From contig CP141143.1 of assembly GCA_035235625.1 (NCBI GenBank), positions 22,675,092 through 22,739,091 on the forward strand: a stretch of DNA of 64,000 bases, read 5' to 3'. A model generated the notes under the pieces. It was not told the DNA's origin, searched no databases, and was given only the letters and a program-made list of their open reading frames with translations. The stretch comes from Saururus chinensis (Eukaryota; Streptophyta; Magnoliopsida; Piperales; Saururaceae). Position numbers and translations under genes: made by a program. Positions 36,301 through 47,087 of this stretch are shown in pieces. The stretch's first letter is position 1, and each line of letters starts with the position of its first letter.

Positions 36301-36956
36301 CCCTGTCCTATATTAACAGCTCCATTTGGTTTTTCAAAATGAACTAAAATTAGTTTTTTTTATTTTTAAAAAGAGCTATTAATATGGGACAGAGGGAGTA
36401 TAAGATGAACCAGTAGATAATTACGTGGAAGTGACAAAAAACACTCTTGGTTCAACCAACTTTCACTTCCCAAGACTATCATAGGACTGGAATAGATAAT
36501 TTATATCTTCATATTTTTCTTAACGTGGGGGGGAGGGAAGGTGTGCGGGTCCGTAGGACCAGACTAGAAGGGGCAGTGGGCCTGTTTGCGCACCTATGCC
36601 ACCGCTTATCCCTATGTGCTCATGCATTGCCCACATGTCAAGTGCACCGGGGAACCCTATATAATTCCTGTGGGTGGCCTTTGGCCGACGGAGTAGATGT
36701 TTGAACTTAGGACTTATGCCTCCTGAGGTATGGTCCTGGGCCAGCCCAGCAATGCTTCGGTGGTTATAAATTGGATATTATCTTACTGCCTCAATGTGAT
36801 ATTGCAGGTGCAGTTTTGGCTTTTGGAGCGGGAGCGGTGTTTGGTTGGACATTTGCACAGGAGATAGCAAGCCACGGGACACAGATCTACAGGCTTGACA
36901 CCATGGAGGCTCAAATGAAGTATTTGGATTGGTGGAAGCGAAAATGTGAAGAATAG
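33364..36956 (+). CDS. SDH6: Succinate dehydrogenase subunit 6 (plant complex II), 3 exons
   Basis: Three exons, 33364-33546, 35009-35111 and 36808-36956, join into 145 codons including the TAG stop. All introns obey GT..AG (donors G|GTAGCT and G|GTAATG; acceptors GTTTGTAG and ATTGCAG), with phase 0 then phase 1. The 144-residue product has a hydrophilic N-terminus with FAILDNYKK (about 24-32) and VEEFIASDPVHGPA (48-61). Two small-residue-rich hydrophobic segments follow (about 72-88 and 96-116), then YRLDTMEAQ and a basic, Trp-rich tail. I recognise this as SDH6, one of the small plant-specific subunits that accompany SDH1-4 in complex II of the mitochondrial inner membrane. Its exact role there is not settled. 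The start has a good context (AAGATGG). A polyadenylation signal lies at 37135. Intron 2 (1696 bp) holds a solo LTR and a MITE without disturbing the splice sites. The call relies on family resemblance seen by eye. Confidence 0.85.
33547..35008 (+). other. Intron 1 of SDH6
   Basis: 1462 bp, T-rich, from GTAGCTTC to GTTTGTAG. I see no transposon ends and no open frame of interest. Confidence 0.85.
35671..36107 (-). mobile_element. Solo LTR in SDH6 intron 2 (437 bp, chromovirus type)
   Basis: Plus-strand ends are TGCTGTAGCCCA and GGCATAACA, flanked by a perfect 5-bp target duplication TATTC (35666-35670 and 36108-36112). The start resembles the 3' LTR of the gypsy element at 37575 (TGATGTAACCCA), and both end CATAACA. 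Thus the LTR reads TGTTATG.. on the minus strand, antisense to the gene. A reverse TATA box (CTTTTATAG at 35865-35873) and a purine-rich leader complement at 35700-35770 agree with that orientation. Confidence 0.82.
36299..36398. mobile_element. Stowaway-like MITE, 100 bp, in SDH6 intron 2
   Basis: The left end CTCCCTGTCCTATATTAACA and the right end (complement reads CTCCCTCTGTCCCATATTAA) pair as terminal inverted repeats with a 2-bp indel and few mismatches. TA lies at 36297-36298 and 36399-36400 as the target duplication. The body is AT-rich and short. This is the cleanest of the three Stowaway-like copies in the window. It lies about 410 bp before the exon 3 acceptor. Confidence 0.88.
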
Positions 36957-37134
36957 CTTGCTATGGATGTTTTACAAGCAGGGCTTGCTTTGGGCCAAAT
37001 TGGGTGTGTTTCTTGGCATATCGGACATGCCTTTTTGGTCTTGTGAAAGAACAAATTAGTTAGCCTTGAACGTTGTTTTTTGTAGTAATTGTATTGGGTT
37101 GAGTTTTGGCCCGGAAAACTCCTTACTTTTCACA

Positions 37135-37140
37135 AATAAA
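37135..37140 (+). terminator. Polyadenylation signal of SDH6
   Basis: AATAAA, 179 bases after the TAG stop, in T-rich 3' UTR-like sequence. The position is typical for a plant near-upstream element. Confidence 0.55.
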
Positions 37141-37302
37141 ATGTTATGAGATATTTGCGTGTTCCATGTTCTTGAAGGTCTCATGTTGGGTGTCTTCGGT
37201 ATTGATATTGCGTTTTCTTTTAAGAATTTAATTAATTTTCAAGCTTGTTCCCTTCAGGCCATAAGGCCAGTGCAGTTTTTTGAGCTTCAGAAACAGCGTT
37301 AG

Positions 37303-37389
37303 TTGATGGTCCAATTGAGTTAATCCTTTCGCTGGTCTTACCTAATTGATGGTGCAATTGAGTTAATCCCATTCGCTGGTCTTACCTAA
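37303..37389. repeat. 43-bp tandem duplication downstream of SDH6
   Basis: TTGATGGTCCAATTGAGTTA.. at 37303 is repeated at 37346 as TTGATGGTGCAATTGAGTTA.., both running into CGCTGGTCTTACCTAA. There are only a few differences between copies. Confidence 0.88.
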
Positions 37390-37574
37390 TTTATTGCGTA
37401 CGACCAACCTTGACTTGCAGCTTAATTTCGCATCGCAGCTTGATTCATGATATTCAAAATCGGAATTGTGCAGAGGAATTTATCCGTTCCCACATATTTT
37501 TTCCTACAAATCTGGTTGGCATGCAAAAGTATAAGCTGCTATTGTTGCTTCTGCTTGCGAAGCTACACTCTGCT

Positions 37575-37939
37575 GATGTAACCCACTTGTGGTAGGACTG
37601 TTTTTGACAAGATTGAGGGGGAGAAGAGAGAAAACGAGAGGAGGCTGGAGCCCTTGCTGTAGGTAAGGGCGGATGGAGAGGAGGTTGGGCAAGAGGAAGA
37701 TGTGAGGGAGGAGATCGTGAGAAAGAGAGAGAGGTTGGGGTGAATATGCTACATTAATTCCCAAATTACAATAGGTCTAAATAGTGTTCAGTAGTAGCGT
37801 GGTGGGCCCATATCTTAACTAACTACTACATTAAACACAATGCAAGTAATCCTAATCATACTAAGGTCTGCTTTGTGCAAAATAAAGAACAACTTAATGC
37901 AAAGGGGGCAGAGCACTATATCTTCCCACGCTCATAACA
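37575..37939 (-). repeat. 3' LTR of the gypsy element
   Basis: Plus-strand ends TGATGTAACCCA and CATAACA. It aligns with 47415-47748 through the purine-rich block (AGATTGAGGGGGAGAAGAGAG), AATAGGTCTAAATAGTGT, GTGGGCCCA and GCAAGTAATCCTAAT. The last ~45 bp, up to CATAACA, are missing from the other LTR. They match the end type of the solo LTR at 35671-36107. The left flank is TCTGC, but no copy is visible at the other end because that end is lost. Confidence 0.75.
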
Positions 37940-37944
37940 AGACT

Positions 37945-38636
37945 TGTCTTTAAGGCATTTAATTAGGAAATTGACTAACAAAATTATCCTCAAGGACCCC
38001 AGTGGTGTCTTCTGAAGGTTGGTCAACAAAAATCTTAGTGACGATACAATCATGATGGCAAACACAGCGAGTGTCATGTATTGCAGCTAGAACCAAGGAA
38101 GGCGAAACATTCGTAGAAGGTGGAGGTGGCGGTGTTGAAGGAACAATAATAGCTGGATCTCCCACAAACTATGAAGGCAAGATACATGGAAGACGAGATG
38201 AATGTGGGAATCAACAGGTAGCTAGAGCTTGGAGGCGATGGGCCCTACTATCTCCACAATCAAGTAAGGGCCATGTAAATGGTACAAGTGCTCTGTATTC
38301 CCGGCTACGCGAACAAATAGTTAGTGGTAAGGCAGGATTTGAAGGTAAGCCCAATCGCCTACATTAAGCTCTATGTCTTTATGGTGCTGGTCATAAATTT
38401 GCTTCATTCGATTTTTGGTTGACTTGTGATTGAGCTTGAGTGCACGAAGAGTCTCATCATGTTCTTTCAAGGACTAGTCCACAGTGTTGACCTATGAGGC
38501 TCATAGGAGAAAATAGCAGGGGATGGCTTGCTATAAACGACTTGGAATGGTGTGAGACCAAGAGCAATATAGTGGGCGGTGTTGTAGGACCACTCTTCCT
38601 GTAGAAGAAGGGGTAGCCATCGTTAAGGATGATCAC
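37945..38636 (-). pseudogene. Gypsy pol C-terminus with chromodomain-like tail
   Basis: Minus-strand frames with many stops. The part from 38165 to 37959 reads PSLVLAAIHDTRC, then VDQPSEDTTGVLEDNFVSQFPN. This follows the chromodomain pattern of plant chromoviruses (P..vL..R......lV.W.glp.e.aTWE.....FP). It ends against the LTR, as expected for a C-terminal chromodomain. Heavily mutated. Confidence 0.5.
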
Positions 38637-39149
38637 CTATAAAACATGTAAATATTGCTTGAGGTAGTTGTTAAGGACCTTTGTATGACCATCTGTTTGA
38701 GGATGGAACATTGTGCTCATTTGAAGTTTGGTGCCTTGCAAGTTGAAGAAACTATGCCAATAATGAGAGAGTCGATCCATGACCACCATAATGACACATT
38801 TGCCTTGGACTAGGGGTAAGCCATTAATGAAATCCACGGAGATATCTTCCCATACACGATTGGGAATGGGCAAAGGCTAGAGAAAACTGGCTAGAGAAGT
38901 GGGGAGGGTTTTAGCATGTTGGCATATATCACAAGAAGTGACAAAATCATGAACTTCCTTCTTAATTTTATGCCAATAACAATTCAGAGAGATACATTTA
39001 TAAGTGTAAAATTGCCCCTCATGGCTTGGCAAGGGGGGTGGAATGGAAATGATGGAACTGCTGGCACAACTGGGAACACGGAAGCACCCATAAATGGTTC
39101 CATCATATAAGCATATCATTTTGCAAAAACAAAAGCCAATGAGCAAAGG
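38637..39149 (-). pseudogene. Gypsy integrase, defective
   Basis: The zinc-binding part (39149-38877) keeps the terminal CDICQHAK. The core (38873-38637) reads WEDISVDFINGLP, then VMDRLSHY, then directly FFNLQGTKLQMS and HPQTDGHTKVLNNYL. Compared with the family, about 40 codons between RLSHY and FFNLQGTK are deleted, which removes the second catalytic Asp. The catalytic Glu in the 'DGqTEv' block is Lys. Only the first Asp remains, so the enzyme is dead. Confidence 0.85.
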
Positions 39150-39154
39150 GGTCA

Positions 39155-42100
39155 TGTAACGCCCGGGATTTTTTATCACATTTTCTTAAAATTTATGGAA
39201 TTTTTTTGCAATATAACAACTATAAATCAAGGAAAAATGACGACATACAAAACCTGTAAAAATAATTTATAATTTAAAACACTAAACATCAATTTTCCCA
39301 TCCAAAATTTCCTCGTTCAGTCAAACATCATACAACCAAAGCAAATATCCTCAAGCGCTATTAAAAAATAAATGTACGATTAAATTACCATGATCATGGA
39401 TTTTTGAATACAAATAACTCCAAGGAGTCTCTGAGTACAAGTCTCATAAACAGTATACTATCTAATCCAAATTAAAAGTCCAGAAGATATAAACACATAA
39501 ATCTCATCTCACTCAATACATCAGATCGTGACACCAAATATACTCTCATTGAGTCAAATATACCTGAATCAAAAGGGGAAACAATCCACCATAGAATCGA
39601 GCATCAATCTCCAGGAGCTCTCCAACACAACCTGCAATAGCCTCCCGAATAACGGGGCTAAAAAAGTAGGGTGAGTATTTTCATACTTAGTAAGAAAATA
39701 CCCAGTAGGGGAATCCAAAACAGTGAACTCACTAAGTTCATAAATACATGCGTTCATGCAACTCAAACATGAAGCGGTTAACATAATATACATTTGCATA
39801 TAATAATGCATAACAAACCATGAAACCAAACTTATACAAACACCCTTAATCAGGGTCTTACAAACTTACTCGTACCATCATATGCATACTCAAAACCTTA
39901 CACATACTTGTATGACTTTACTCGTACAATCTTACATGTATGACCTTACTCGTACAATCTTACACTCACAGTCCTTCTCATACTCATATACTTATAGTCG
40001 CGCTCAAAATCGTACACTTACAATCTTACTCAGAAACTTACACTTAAGTTCTTACTCAGAATCATCATCTTATAGTCGTGCTCATACTTATACTCATACA
40101 ACTTACACGTACTTGTACTATCGACAACTGAAGCTCATTACAACTAATAAGCTCAAGTGTTGAAAAAGAAAAGAATGCCATTGGGGCATCACCTTAACCT
40201 CCGGGGAGTGACTAGACGCCATGGACTTTTCCGAAGGTAAGACACACCTATGCTCATGGGGCACAGGATCAAACATGTAAGAGTAGATCCATGATACTAC
40301 TTACCTGAGTGCTCAAATATATACCCACACATAAGGAGTCATACAATTGCCCACACATAAGGGGTCTTATAGTGTCATACAATTGCCCACCATTATGGGT
40401 CTTATAGTGCCAGTGCCACTCTTGGGCAGAAATTATATAGTGCCTCTTGGGCGGAATCATACAATTTTACTCTTGGGCAATCATATAGCACTCTCAACAG
40501 ACATCAAACGTTTGGGCTTAATACAACACACAGACTAAATCGAAAACATACATATAGTTGCTCTCAACAGAGCAACTATATGTGCTCCATACAACACATA
40601 GACAACATCTCGCAGGATAAACACCATGGTAAGACACAAGAAATGCTTAGCCAACTCATTATCAGCTAGCTCAAACACTGAACTTAATCTGTCAAATCCT
40701 CAGGTCTCAAACTCACAACACTATTATTAGCTTTCTCATAATTCAAGTTTGAATTAAGTATATTATGCGGTATAATTATGCCACACAAACTCACAGTCCT
40801 CGACTGATCAAGCCAAAGCTAAGCCCGATCGAAACCCCAGTTCGTTAGGGCAGCAGACTTCACTTACCCGACCATATCATGATCAACTCACCGTACATCA
40901 AATCCTTATATAATCATGCAGTCTCCGCCATCCACCTTATGACCAAAACATCTTACATATACATCCTCAAACTGAGCTCCTCACAGCAGATCCTCGTTAT
41001 CACCATCTTACTTAATACCTCACTTATTATGCTTACTTTTCACTTCATAATTTGTACGTTATGCTTATACAATTATGCATTCTCTTACTGTCTAATAAAC
41101 CTCCTTAAGACTCCAAGCCTAAGTCCACTTACTTACCAAACCCTTGACATACGCTTCAAACCAAACCAAACCAATTTGCTCCACTCCTTGCCTGTCAAAC
41201 TTATGTCTGCTATCTTTTATCACACGCTCACACATCCACATCCACATACACATACACATACACATATAAATCATCACCAAACACCTTGCCACTTCTTATC
41301 GTCCATCGCCCATACCTCTGCCCTCACACATAGTCCACATACGTAACTAACTCACAATTGCTAGCCATCACTAGCATGTCCATAATACACATACGTATCA
41401 TACTAGCATATTCGCTAGCCATTTCTAGTGCCCACATATTCCCCATCCATAAAATATACATGCATCTCATACATATCATATGTACCTCAACATGACATAA
41501 TTCATTATCTTACGTCATGCAAACAGATCATGATTTAATATCCAAAACATGGAATCATACCATCCTAGCATGCTGTTACTCATTCAAAGCATGCTATCAT
41601 GAATTTATGAGTTCAAAGCTCCCCTACCTCGTAATCATGATGTTTGATGGCGAGCATATGATGGTGGTGGCGTCGGTGGCGAAGTTGGTGGACAAAAGCT
41701 TTTACTAGCCGAGAGAGCTGTTGTCCTGAGGGTTTAGGAAATGCTGAAAGCACTCATGCCCAAAAGGGTGTTAGAAGTCAACGCGGCAAAATCCGCAATT
41801 GACGGTGGCACACTACGGGCGGCCGGGAGGAAGGTCGTGCCAATGAGTGGCAGGCGTACACACTAAAATTCGACTAGCAGTTGAACAATACTCAACCAGT
41901 TACAAGATGTCAAAATCGGCCGTGGACAGCACCCAGTGGCATTGATTTCACGTTCACAAAGGGCCCACATAAGGGCGGAGGGTGTGGGTGATGCTCAAGG
42001 ATGGAGGAGAGGTGGTGGAGGACTCAAATGTCAACTTCAGATGATGGCGGAGCCATCCGACTGTCAGGAGGCGCCAAAGCGGTACCTAAACCCTAAACCG

Positions 42101-43873
42101 CACGCGTGGCTATATGTACACGCGGCCAAATGGGAGGGGGAGAGGCTAGACAAAGGCGGTCCAAGGCTCATAAATGGCCGACAGAGCTAAGGCCCTAGTG
42201 GTGGCCAATCGAATCGGCGACATCGCCGATCACCCACAACCAAAACAATAGGTGTGGGCAGCTATACATCTCACATAGAGAGGACGGGGAAGGTTATGGG
42301 TCGAGCAAAGGCCACAAGGCCGTCACTGGCCAAGGCCTATGTAGGTGAACTCGTCCACCTTCGGTCAAGGTAAGCCATACAAATTCTTGCCAGAGGCCGT
42401 CCGGTACCGACGACATAAAATGGGCAAAAGTGGTCAATAGGCAAATATTGCCGGTGAGCAGAACTAGCTAGGGCTGCGGCCCACAGGGGGAAGCATGGGT
42501 CTAATGAGGTCGAACTGGCCAAGGGTGATGACTTAACCATCTCAGGCTAAAACTAGCCAAAATGAGGTGGTCTAAAGGTCACCCAGTGTCCAAAGGTGCT
42601 ACGATGCCCCAAAACATAAAGGGGTCGTGGGACATGAGGAGGAGCACGGGTAGAGGTGATCACACTGGGTTAGGTGGGGCCAAGGTAGGGTGGCCCCATC
42701 ACCACCAAGCTGGGCAGAGCCAAACAAAGGTCTGCTAAGTCAAATTTGATGTCTGACTGGCGGCGGCGACCCGTCGGTAGCCCAACACAAAGAGGGCAGA
42801 CCAATTTGGGCTAAAAGACACAGGGGAAAAGAGTGGCCCTTTTTAGGGCAAAGGGGAAGGAAGTCGAGTGGGGTGGCTCCCCACCATCGTCGGACTGAGA
42901 CAGGGTTCAGCCAACCATAACCAGCCACTGGCAGAGGTGGTGGAAACAAAAGCCAGAGGGGCGGTTCTGCCGAAAAACAAGGGCAGAATGCACTGGTGGA
43001 GGAGAGAAGGAAGTAGCGGGGGAGGAATCAGGCCGAGTGGGGTGGCCCACTACCTTCGCCGGGTCAAGGCGGAGCCAAATAGAAGTCCGGTCCGCCATGG
43101 ATGGCCACCGGCGGCCACTGTTTAACCAAAATAGTGCATCGGCGGAAACATAGCAAAGAGGGAAAATGGAGTGGGGTAGCGGAGGGGAGGCCCATGGGGC
43201 TAGGAGGAGTGGCCTCCCACCGTCGCCGGCCCAAGGCGGAGCCATGGCCGGCCGGCTAGCCCTTGCCAGCCCACGGTGGTGGCGAATATCAAAATACAGT
43301 GAGAAGTGGGCTAACCAGGTGAGGAGGAAGAAGTTGACCAGGGGCCGACGGGACTAGCCAGAGCGGCGACCCTACTGTCGTCGGCCTGTGGCTGGCCGGA
43401 CCGAGGCTAGGCGGAGCCCACCGGCCACTTCCAGTGCTACTAAAATACTAGACAGAGAGATTGCGGAGGGACCGGGCAAAACAGGGGAGGAGCTCACGGG
43501 GGGGGGCGAATTGGGCTAGGGCAGCATCGGGGAGGCAGCCTGGTCGTCAGCAAGCCAAGGTTGGCCAGCGGCGCTCCTTCGGCTCAAATAGATGAGAAAG
43601 GGGGGTCGTCTTGTTTCTGGGTCTCTCTGGATCGGGCTCGGTATGATATTTTGTTTCTCGTTTGTTTTTTCTCTTTCCTTATCTTTTGCAATCTCCTTCT
43701 GTATCACATTTTCGAACCGTAAATGCGCGTCTAGGCCCGTGGCCTACGATTGAACCCACACCCAACTATTCGGGTAAGAATATTGTGACCAAATATGCCG
43801 AAACATCATATTTTTTCATAAAAAATGACTAGAAAAATAGCAAAAAAATCGTAAAAAAATCAGTGACCTTACA
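39155..43873 (-). mobile_element. Solo LTR, family B copy 2 (4719 bp)
   Basis: Plus-strand ends TGTAACGCCCGGG and GTGACCTTACA, flanked by a perfect target duplication GGTCA (39150-39154 and 43874-43878), with gypsy sequence continuing on each side. There is no internal LTR repeat, primer site or retroelement protein, so the whole unit is one very long LTR left by recombination. Its left 2.2 kb matches 13489-15745. About 41950-43560 is strikingly GC-rich with GGCGG/CCGGCC phrases, and no frame in it is protein-like. Long LTRs of this size are known in some plant Ty3/gypsy lineages (for example Ogre or Tekay/del). The exact lineage is not determined. Minus orientation is inferred from the end types. 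Confidence 0.75.
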
Positions 43874-43878
43874 GGTCA

Positions 43879-44549
43879 ACACGAAGTTGAGAGATGAGGT
43901 CACTAATCTTTGGGTCTTGCTAATAGGAGGTGAGCAAGTCAACCAAAAAGGGAAAGGGAACTAAAAACAAGTCAAGTTGGGAACCCTCTAACTAACGAGA
44001 AAATGCATTTGTGGGCTAATTATTGCTTCCTTCTTGTAAATGAGCTCATAGTCATAGCCAAAGAGTTTGGAGTCCCATCTTTGTTGAGTGGAGGTTGTGA
44101 CCCATTGATGCAATAAATAATTATGGCTATGATGATTTGTTCGAATAAGGAACTTATAGCCCAAGAGATAAGGATGCCACTTGGTGACTACATGAATAAT
44201 ACTTTAACATTTTTGGTTCATAGGTGGAAAGTTAGGAGGTGTGCCCTAAGATTGCCTCAAAGAAGTAAGCAATAGGGTGACCACCTTGCATGAGAACGCT
44301 CCCAACTGACTAACAAAGGCATCATATTCCACTACGAAGGGCTGAGTGAAGTCGGGAAGCACCAGAACATGTAGCGTGGACATGGCTATCTTTAGCTTCT
44401 CAAAAGAATCTTATGCTTATGAAGTCCAATGGAAATCCCCCTTCTTAAAAAGAGATGTTAGGGGAGGGACCCATAATCCTTAGCAAAGTGCCGATAATAA
44501 CTAGTGAGCCCCAAGAAACCCCTAAGAGCACAGACGGTGAAGGAGTTGG
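43879..44549 (-). pseudogene. Gypsy RNase H region
   Basis: Minus-strand reading, with shifts, shows FLGLTSYYRHFAKDYGSL just after the RT. Next comes TLHVLVLPDFTQPFVVEYDA, the RNase H start, where the first catalytic Asp of 'veCDAS' is kept and Cys is Tyr. It then follows to a 'KWHPYLLGYKFLIRTNH'-like block. The insertion at 39155-43873 separates it from integrase. Confidence 0.8.
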
Positions 44550-45200
44550 CTAGTTCATGATGACCTCAATTTTGTAGGGGTTGGTGGCCACACTGGCCGC
44601 CAAAATGACATGCCCAAGGAAATTAACATGTGGTAATCCAAAAGCACATTTCAACTTTTTAAGGAATAAATCATGTACAAGTAGTGTAGAGAATACTCTC
44701 AGATTATGTTGCAGATGATCCTGCCAAGAGCTGCAATAGATCAAATTATCATCAAAGAAGACCAAAACAAATCTCTAAAAGGCTGAAACATATCATTTGT
44801 TAGTCTCTAAAAGTTGGCTGGTGCATTAGAGAGGCTAAATGGCATGATGATAAACTCATAATAGCCATCATGGGTCCTAAAAGTAGCCTTATGTGCATCA
44901 AAGGGATGCATTTGAATTTGGTGATACCCAAAGTGCAAGTCAAGCTTAGTAAAAATGTTTGCATCTGATAACTCATCTAATAGCTCTTTAATGACCAAAA
45001 TAGGATATTTATATTTGATAGTAATTACATAAAGAGCATATAGTCAACACAAAATTGCCACGAGCCATCCTTTTGCAGACAAGGAGCACGAGCAAAAATT
45101 ATTAGTTCATGCTTATTTGAATAAGATCCATGGTAAGCATTTACTGTACAAGTCTTTCAATTTCATCTTCATGCACTTGTGGATATTGGTAAGGGAAAAT
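44550..45200 (-). pseudogene. Gypsy reverse transcriptase region
   Basis: Decayed minus frames give the RT blocks in order: [31 protein letters not shown] (family: 'KKDGSWRFCVDYR'), [55 protein letters not shown], and after a shift FFDDNLIYCSSWQDHLQHNLRVF. FFDD is the catalytic Asp pair in the form used by many chromoviruses. Several stops and frameshifts interrupt it. Confidence 0.88.
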
Positions 45201-45880
45201 ATTAGCAGGAGGGAAGCCTAGCGAATATGAATATAGTGGTCATGCTAGCATGCTGGTGGCTGTAAGGAAGGTTCCACGAATATATGGCCATGTTCCTCCA
45301 TTAAGGATAACAAATCCGGTGAAAGGTGGGCCATGCTTATGCACCATGGAAGCCCTAAGTTACAACAACACGCCATGGCGGAAAACTTGTAAAGAGATCC
45401 CACCGGTTGTATTAAGTGAAGAGAACCCATACTCAAGTAGCTAGACCTTCCGGTCATTCAAAATAAAATCCATACTCAAGTGTTTGAAATCCCATATCAC
45501 CAGCTCGAGATCAAGAAGCCATTGCACCGCAAGGACATACCCCACTATGCAAATAACGACCATCAACAATCAACACATCGAAAGAGGCTGATTGATTGCT
45601 GGTTGGAGCACCCCAACTTCTTAGGCACACGATTATTATTAAAGTTGTGGGTATTGCTGCTATCAGTGAGGATAACCACGTACTGATGTTTCACCATCCC
45701 TTATACCCTAAAGGTTCTTGTCTCATACGATCCCAAAAAGCATGCACAGAGATCTCAATAAGGATCTCTGGTTTCGCGGCTATGTCACTAGGTCCAACCA
45801 CCTCCATATTCAAAACAAATTCTAGGAGCTTACATTTGTGGCCAGGGATGAAACATTCGTCACAATTAAATAGTCCATGA
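45201..45880 (-). pseudogene. Gypsy zinc knuckle and protease region
   Basis: A knuckle-like CDECFIPGHKC is read at about 45875-45840. A protease-like stretch follows with VIVDGRYLHSGVCPCG and LELVIWDFKHLSMDF (about 45560-45460), where family members carry the aspartic protease. The linker HGHIFVEPSLQPP (about 45290-45250) leads into the RT. Out-of-frame stops throughout. The catalytic DSGA/DTGA box could not be read clearly. Confidence 0.65.
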
Positions 45881-46753
45881 GAAGGTCAGTCCTCCATTTG
45901 AGTAGGCTGTATAAGGCTGACAGCCCGGGTAGACAAAGCAAAGGGGTAGGAGCCGGCCACATTATAGGCAGACCACGACTACCCTGCCATAGGCGTACAA
46001 GGCATTCATCTTGGCTACGGGCAAGGAAGATTGCCTGTCGAAGGGATGTAGGTTCAAACTGCCGGACTTTAGCATGTACATCTTCCTGAAAACTGCTCAC
46101 AAAATTTGAAAGGAGGGTTGAAGGTGTCCGATCAACCCGGGCAGCCAACCTTGCAAAACCAGTTTGATGAGCTTGAACGGTGGAAATTTGGCAAAGGTTG
46201 TATAGTTGGGAGTCAAAATCCTCATACTCATTCAGGACAAAGTATGCACAAAGTTCCGCCACCAAATATTTCCACACAATAACCCCTTTTTGCTGTTCAA
46301 GTTGCTACAGCCATATCAAAACATCTCCCTTAAGATGGAAAGAAGCCAATAGCACCCGTTGATCCGAGCAAGTACCTTGGTAAGTTAAAATCCATTATGC
46401 ACGAGAAACCCGGTCATTTAGGTTGTCTTCACCGGGATACTCTAGAAAATTGAGGCACACGATGCTCGCCTATGGTGGCGGTCCATACACACCTTCCTCT
46501 ACCACTTCCTTGGAGTAAAACTCATTGTCATGCCACTAAGGGTGGAAAGGTTGATCATAGCTGCCCACGAGGTGGGATGTGGGTTGCTTGAACTAGCGAC
46601 AGATGGAAGGAAATTGAGGCGGAGGTCTAGAGTGGGATAGATGCCCCTGAGCGACCTGGCCCATGCAAAAGGGCAGGTGGAGGCAGCTACTATAGGAGCC
46701 CTTTGCCATGAGGGTAGGTAGCCAGAGAGGAGCGGGGTGTTGGAGCAAACAGC
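45822..46753 (-). pseudogene. Gypsy gag core
   Basis: The minus frame 46277-45822 reads WKYLVAELCAYFVLNEYEDF, then LYNLCQISTVQAHQTGFARL, LLSNFVSSFQEDVHAKVRQF and LRQAIFLARSQDE. This is the retrotransposon gag capsid domain ('F..W..l...l..rFg...yed....L..l.Q.gsv..Y...FE.L..r......f.....gL...i...v....p.tl..A..lAr..E'). The part up to 46753 is more degraded. Confidence 0.8.
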
Positions 46754-47079
46754 TAGGGATGTGTCGTCAGGATAGGTTCGGGTCAAGTTTTGCCAAACCC
46801 GAACCCAATACAACTTAAAAAAATTGTAACCCGAACCCGACCCGACTTGACCCGTTTAGAATAAAAAAATATTTTATCTTTTTTAAAATAATATTAAAAT
46901 ATATAAAATATTAAAATTTTACATTTATAATTTTATTCAGGTCCGGTCGGGTTGGATCACCTAAAATCCGATCCCGACCTGAATAGCTATTCAGGTTGAA
47001 TTTAAAAAAAAAAAACTAGACCCATTAGGGTTTAGTCAGGTTAGGTTTTACCATATGCCCGACCCGACGGGCATCCCTA
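46754..47079. mobile_element. hAT-type MITE, 326 bp, inside gypsy gag
   Basis: Left end TAGGGATGTGTCGTC; right-end complement TAGGGATGCCCGTCGGG. These are short terminal inverted repeats of the TAGGGATG type. An 8-bp target duplication flanks it (CAAACAGC at 46746-46753 and CAAACAGT at 47080-47087, one mismatch), as for hAT transposons. The body holds repeated ACCCGACCCG/GGTCGGGT phrases around an AT-rich middle, and no coding sequence. Confidence 0.87.
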
Positions 47080-47087
47080 CAAACAGT

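Noticed and set aside
40879-41346. 155-codon plus-strand frame with a His/Thr-rich end
   Set aside because: It lies wholly inside the family B LTR, is not open in the copy at 13489-15745, and ends in a CACATA microsatellite.
42868-43357. Overlapping Gly/Arg/Pro-rich frames on both strands
   Set aside because: They reflect the GC-rich part of the family B LTR. There is no start context, conserved motif or agreement between strands.
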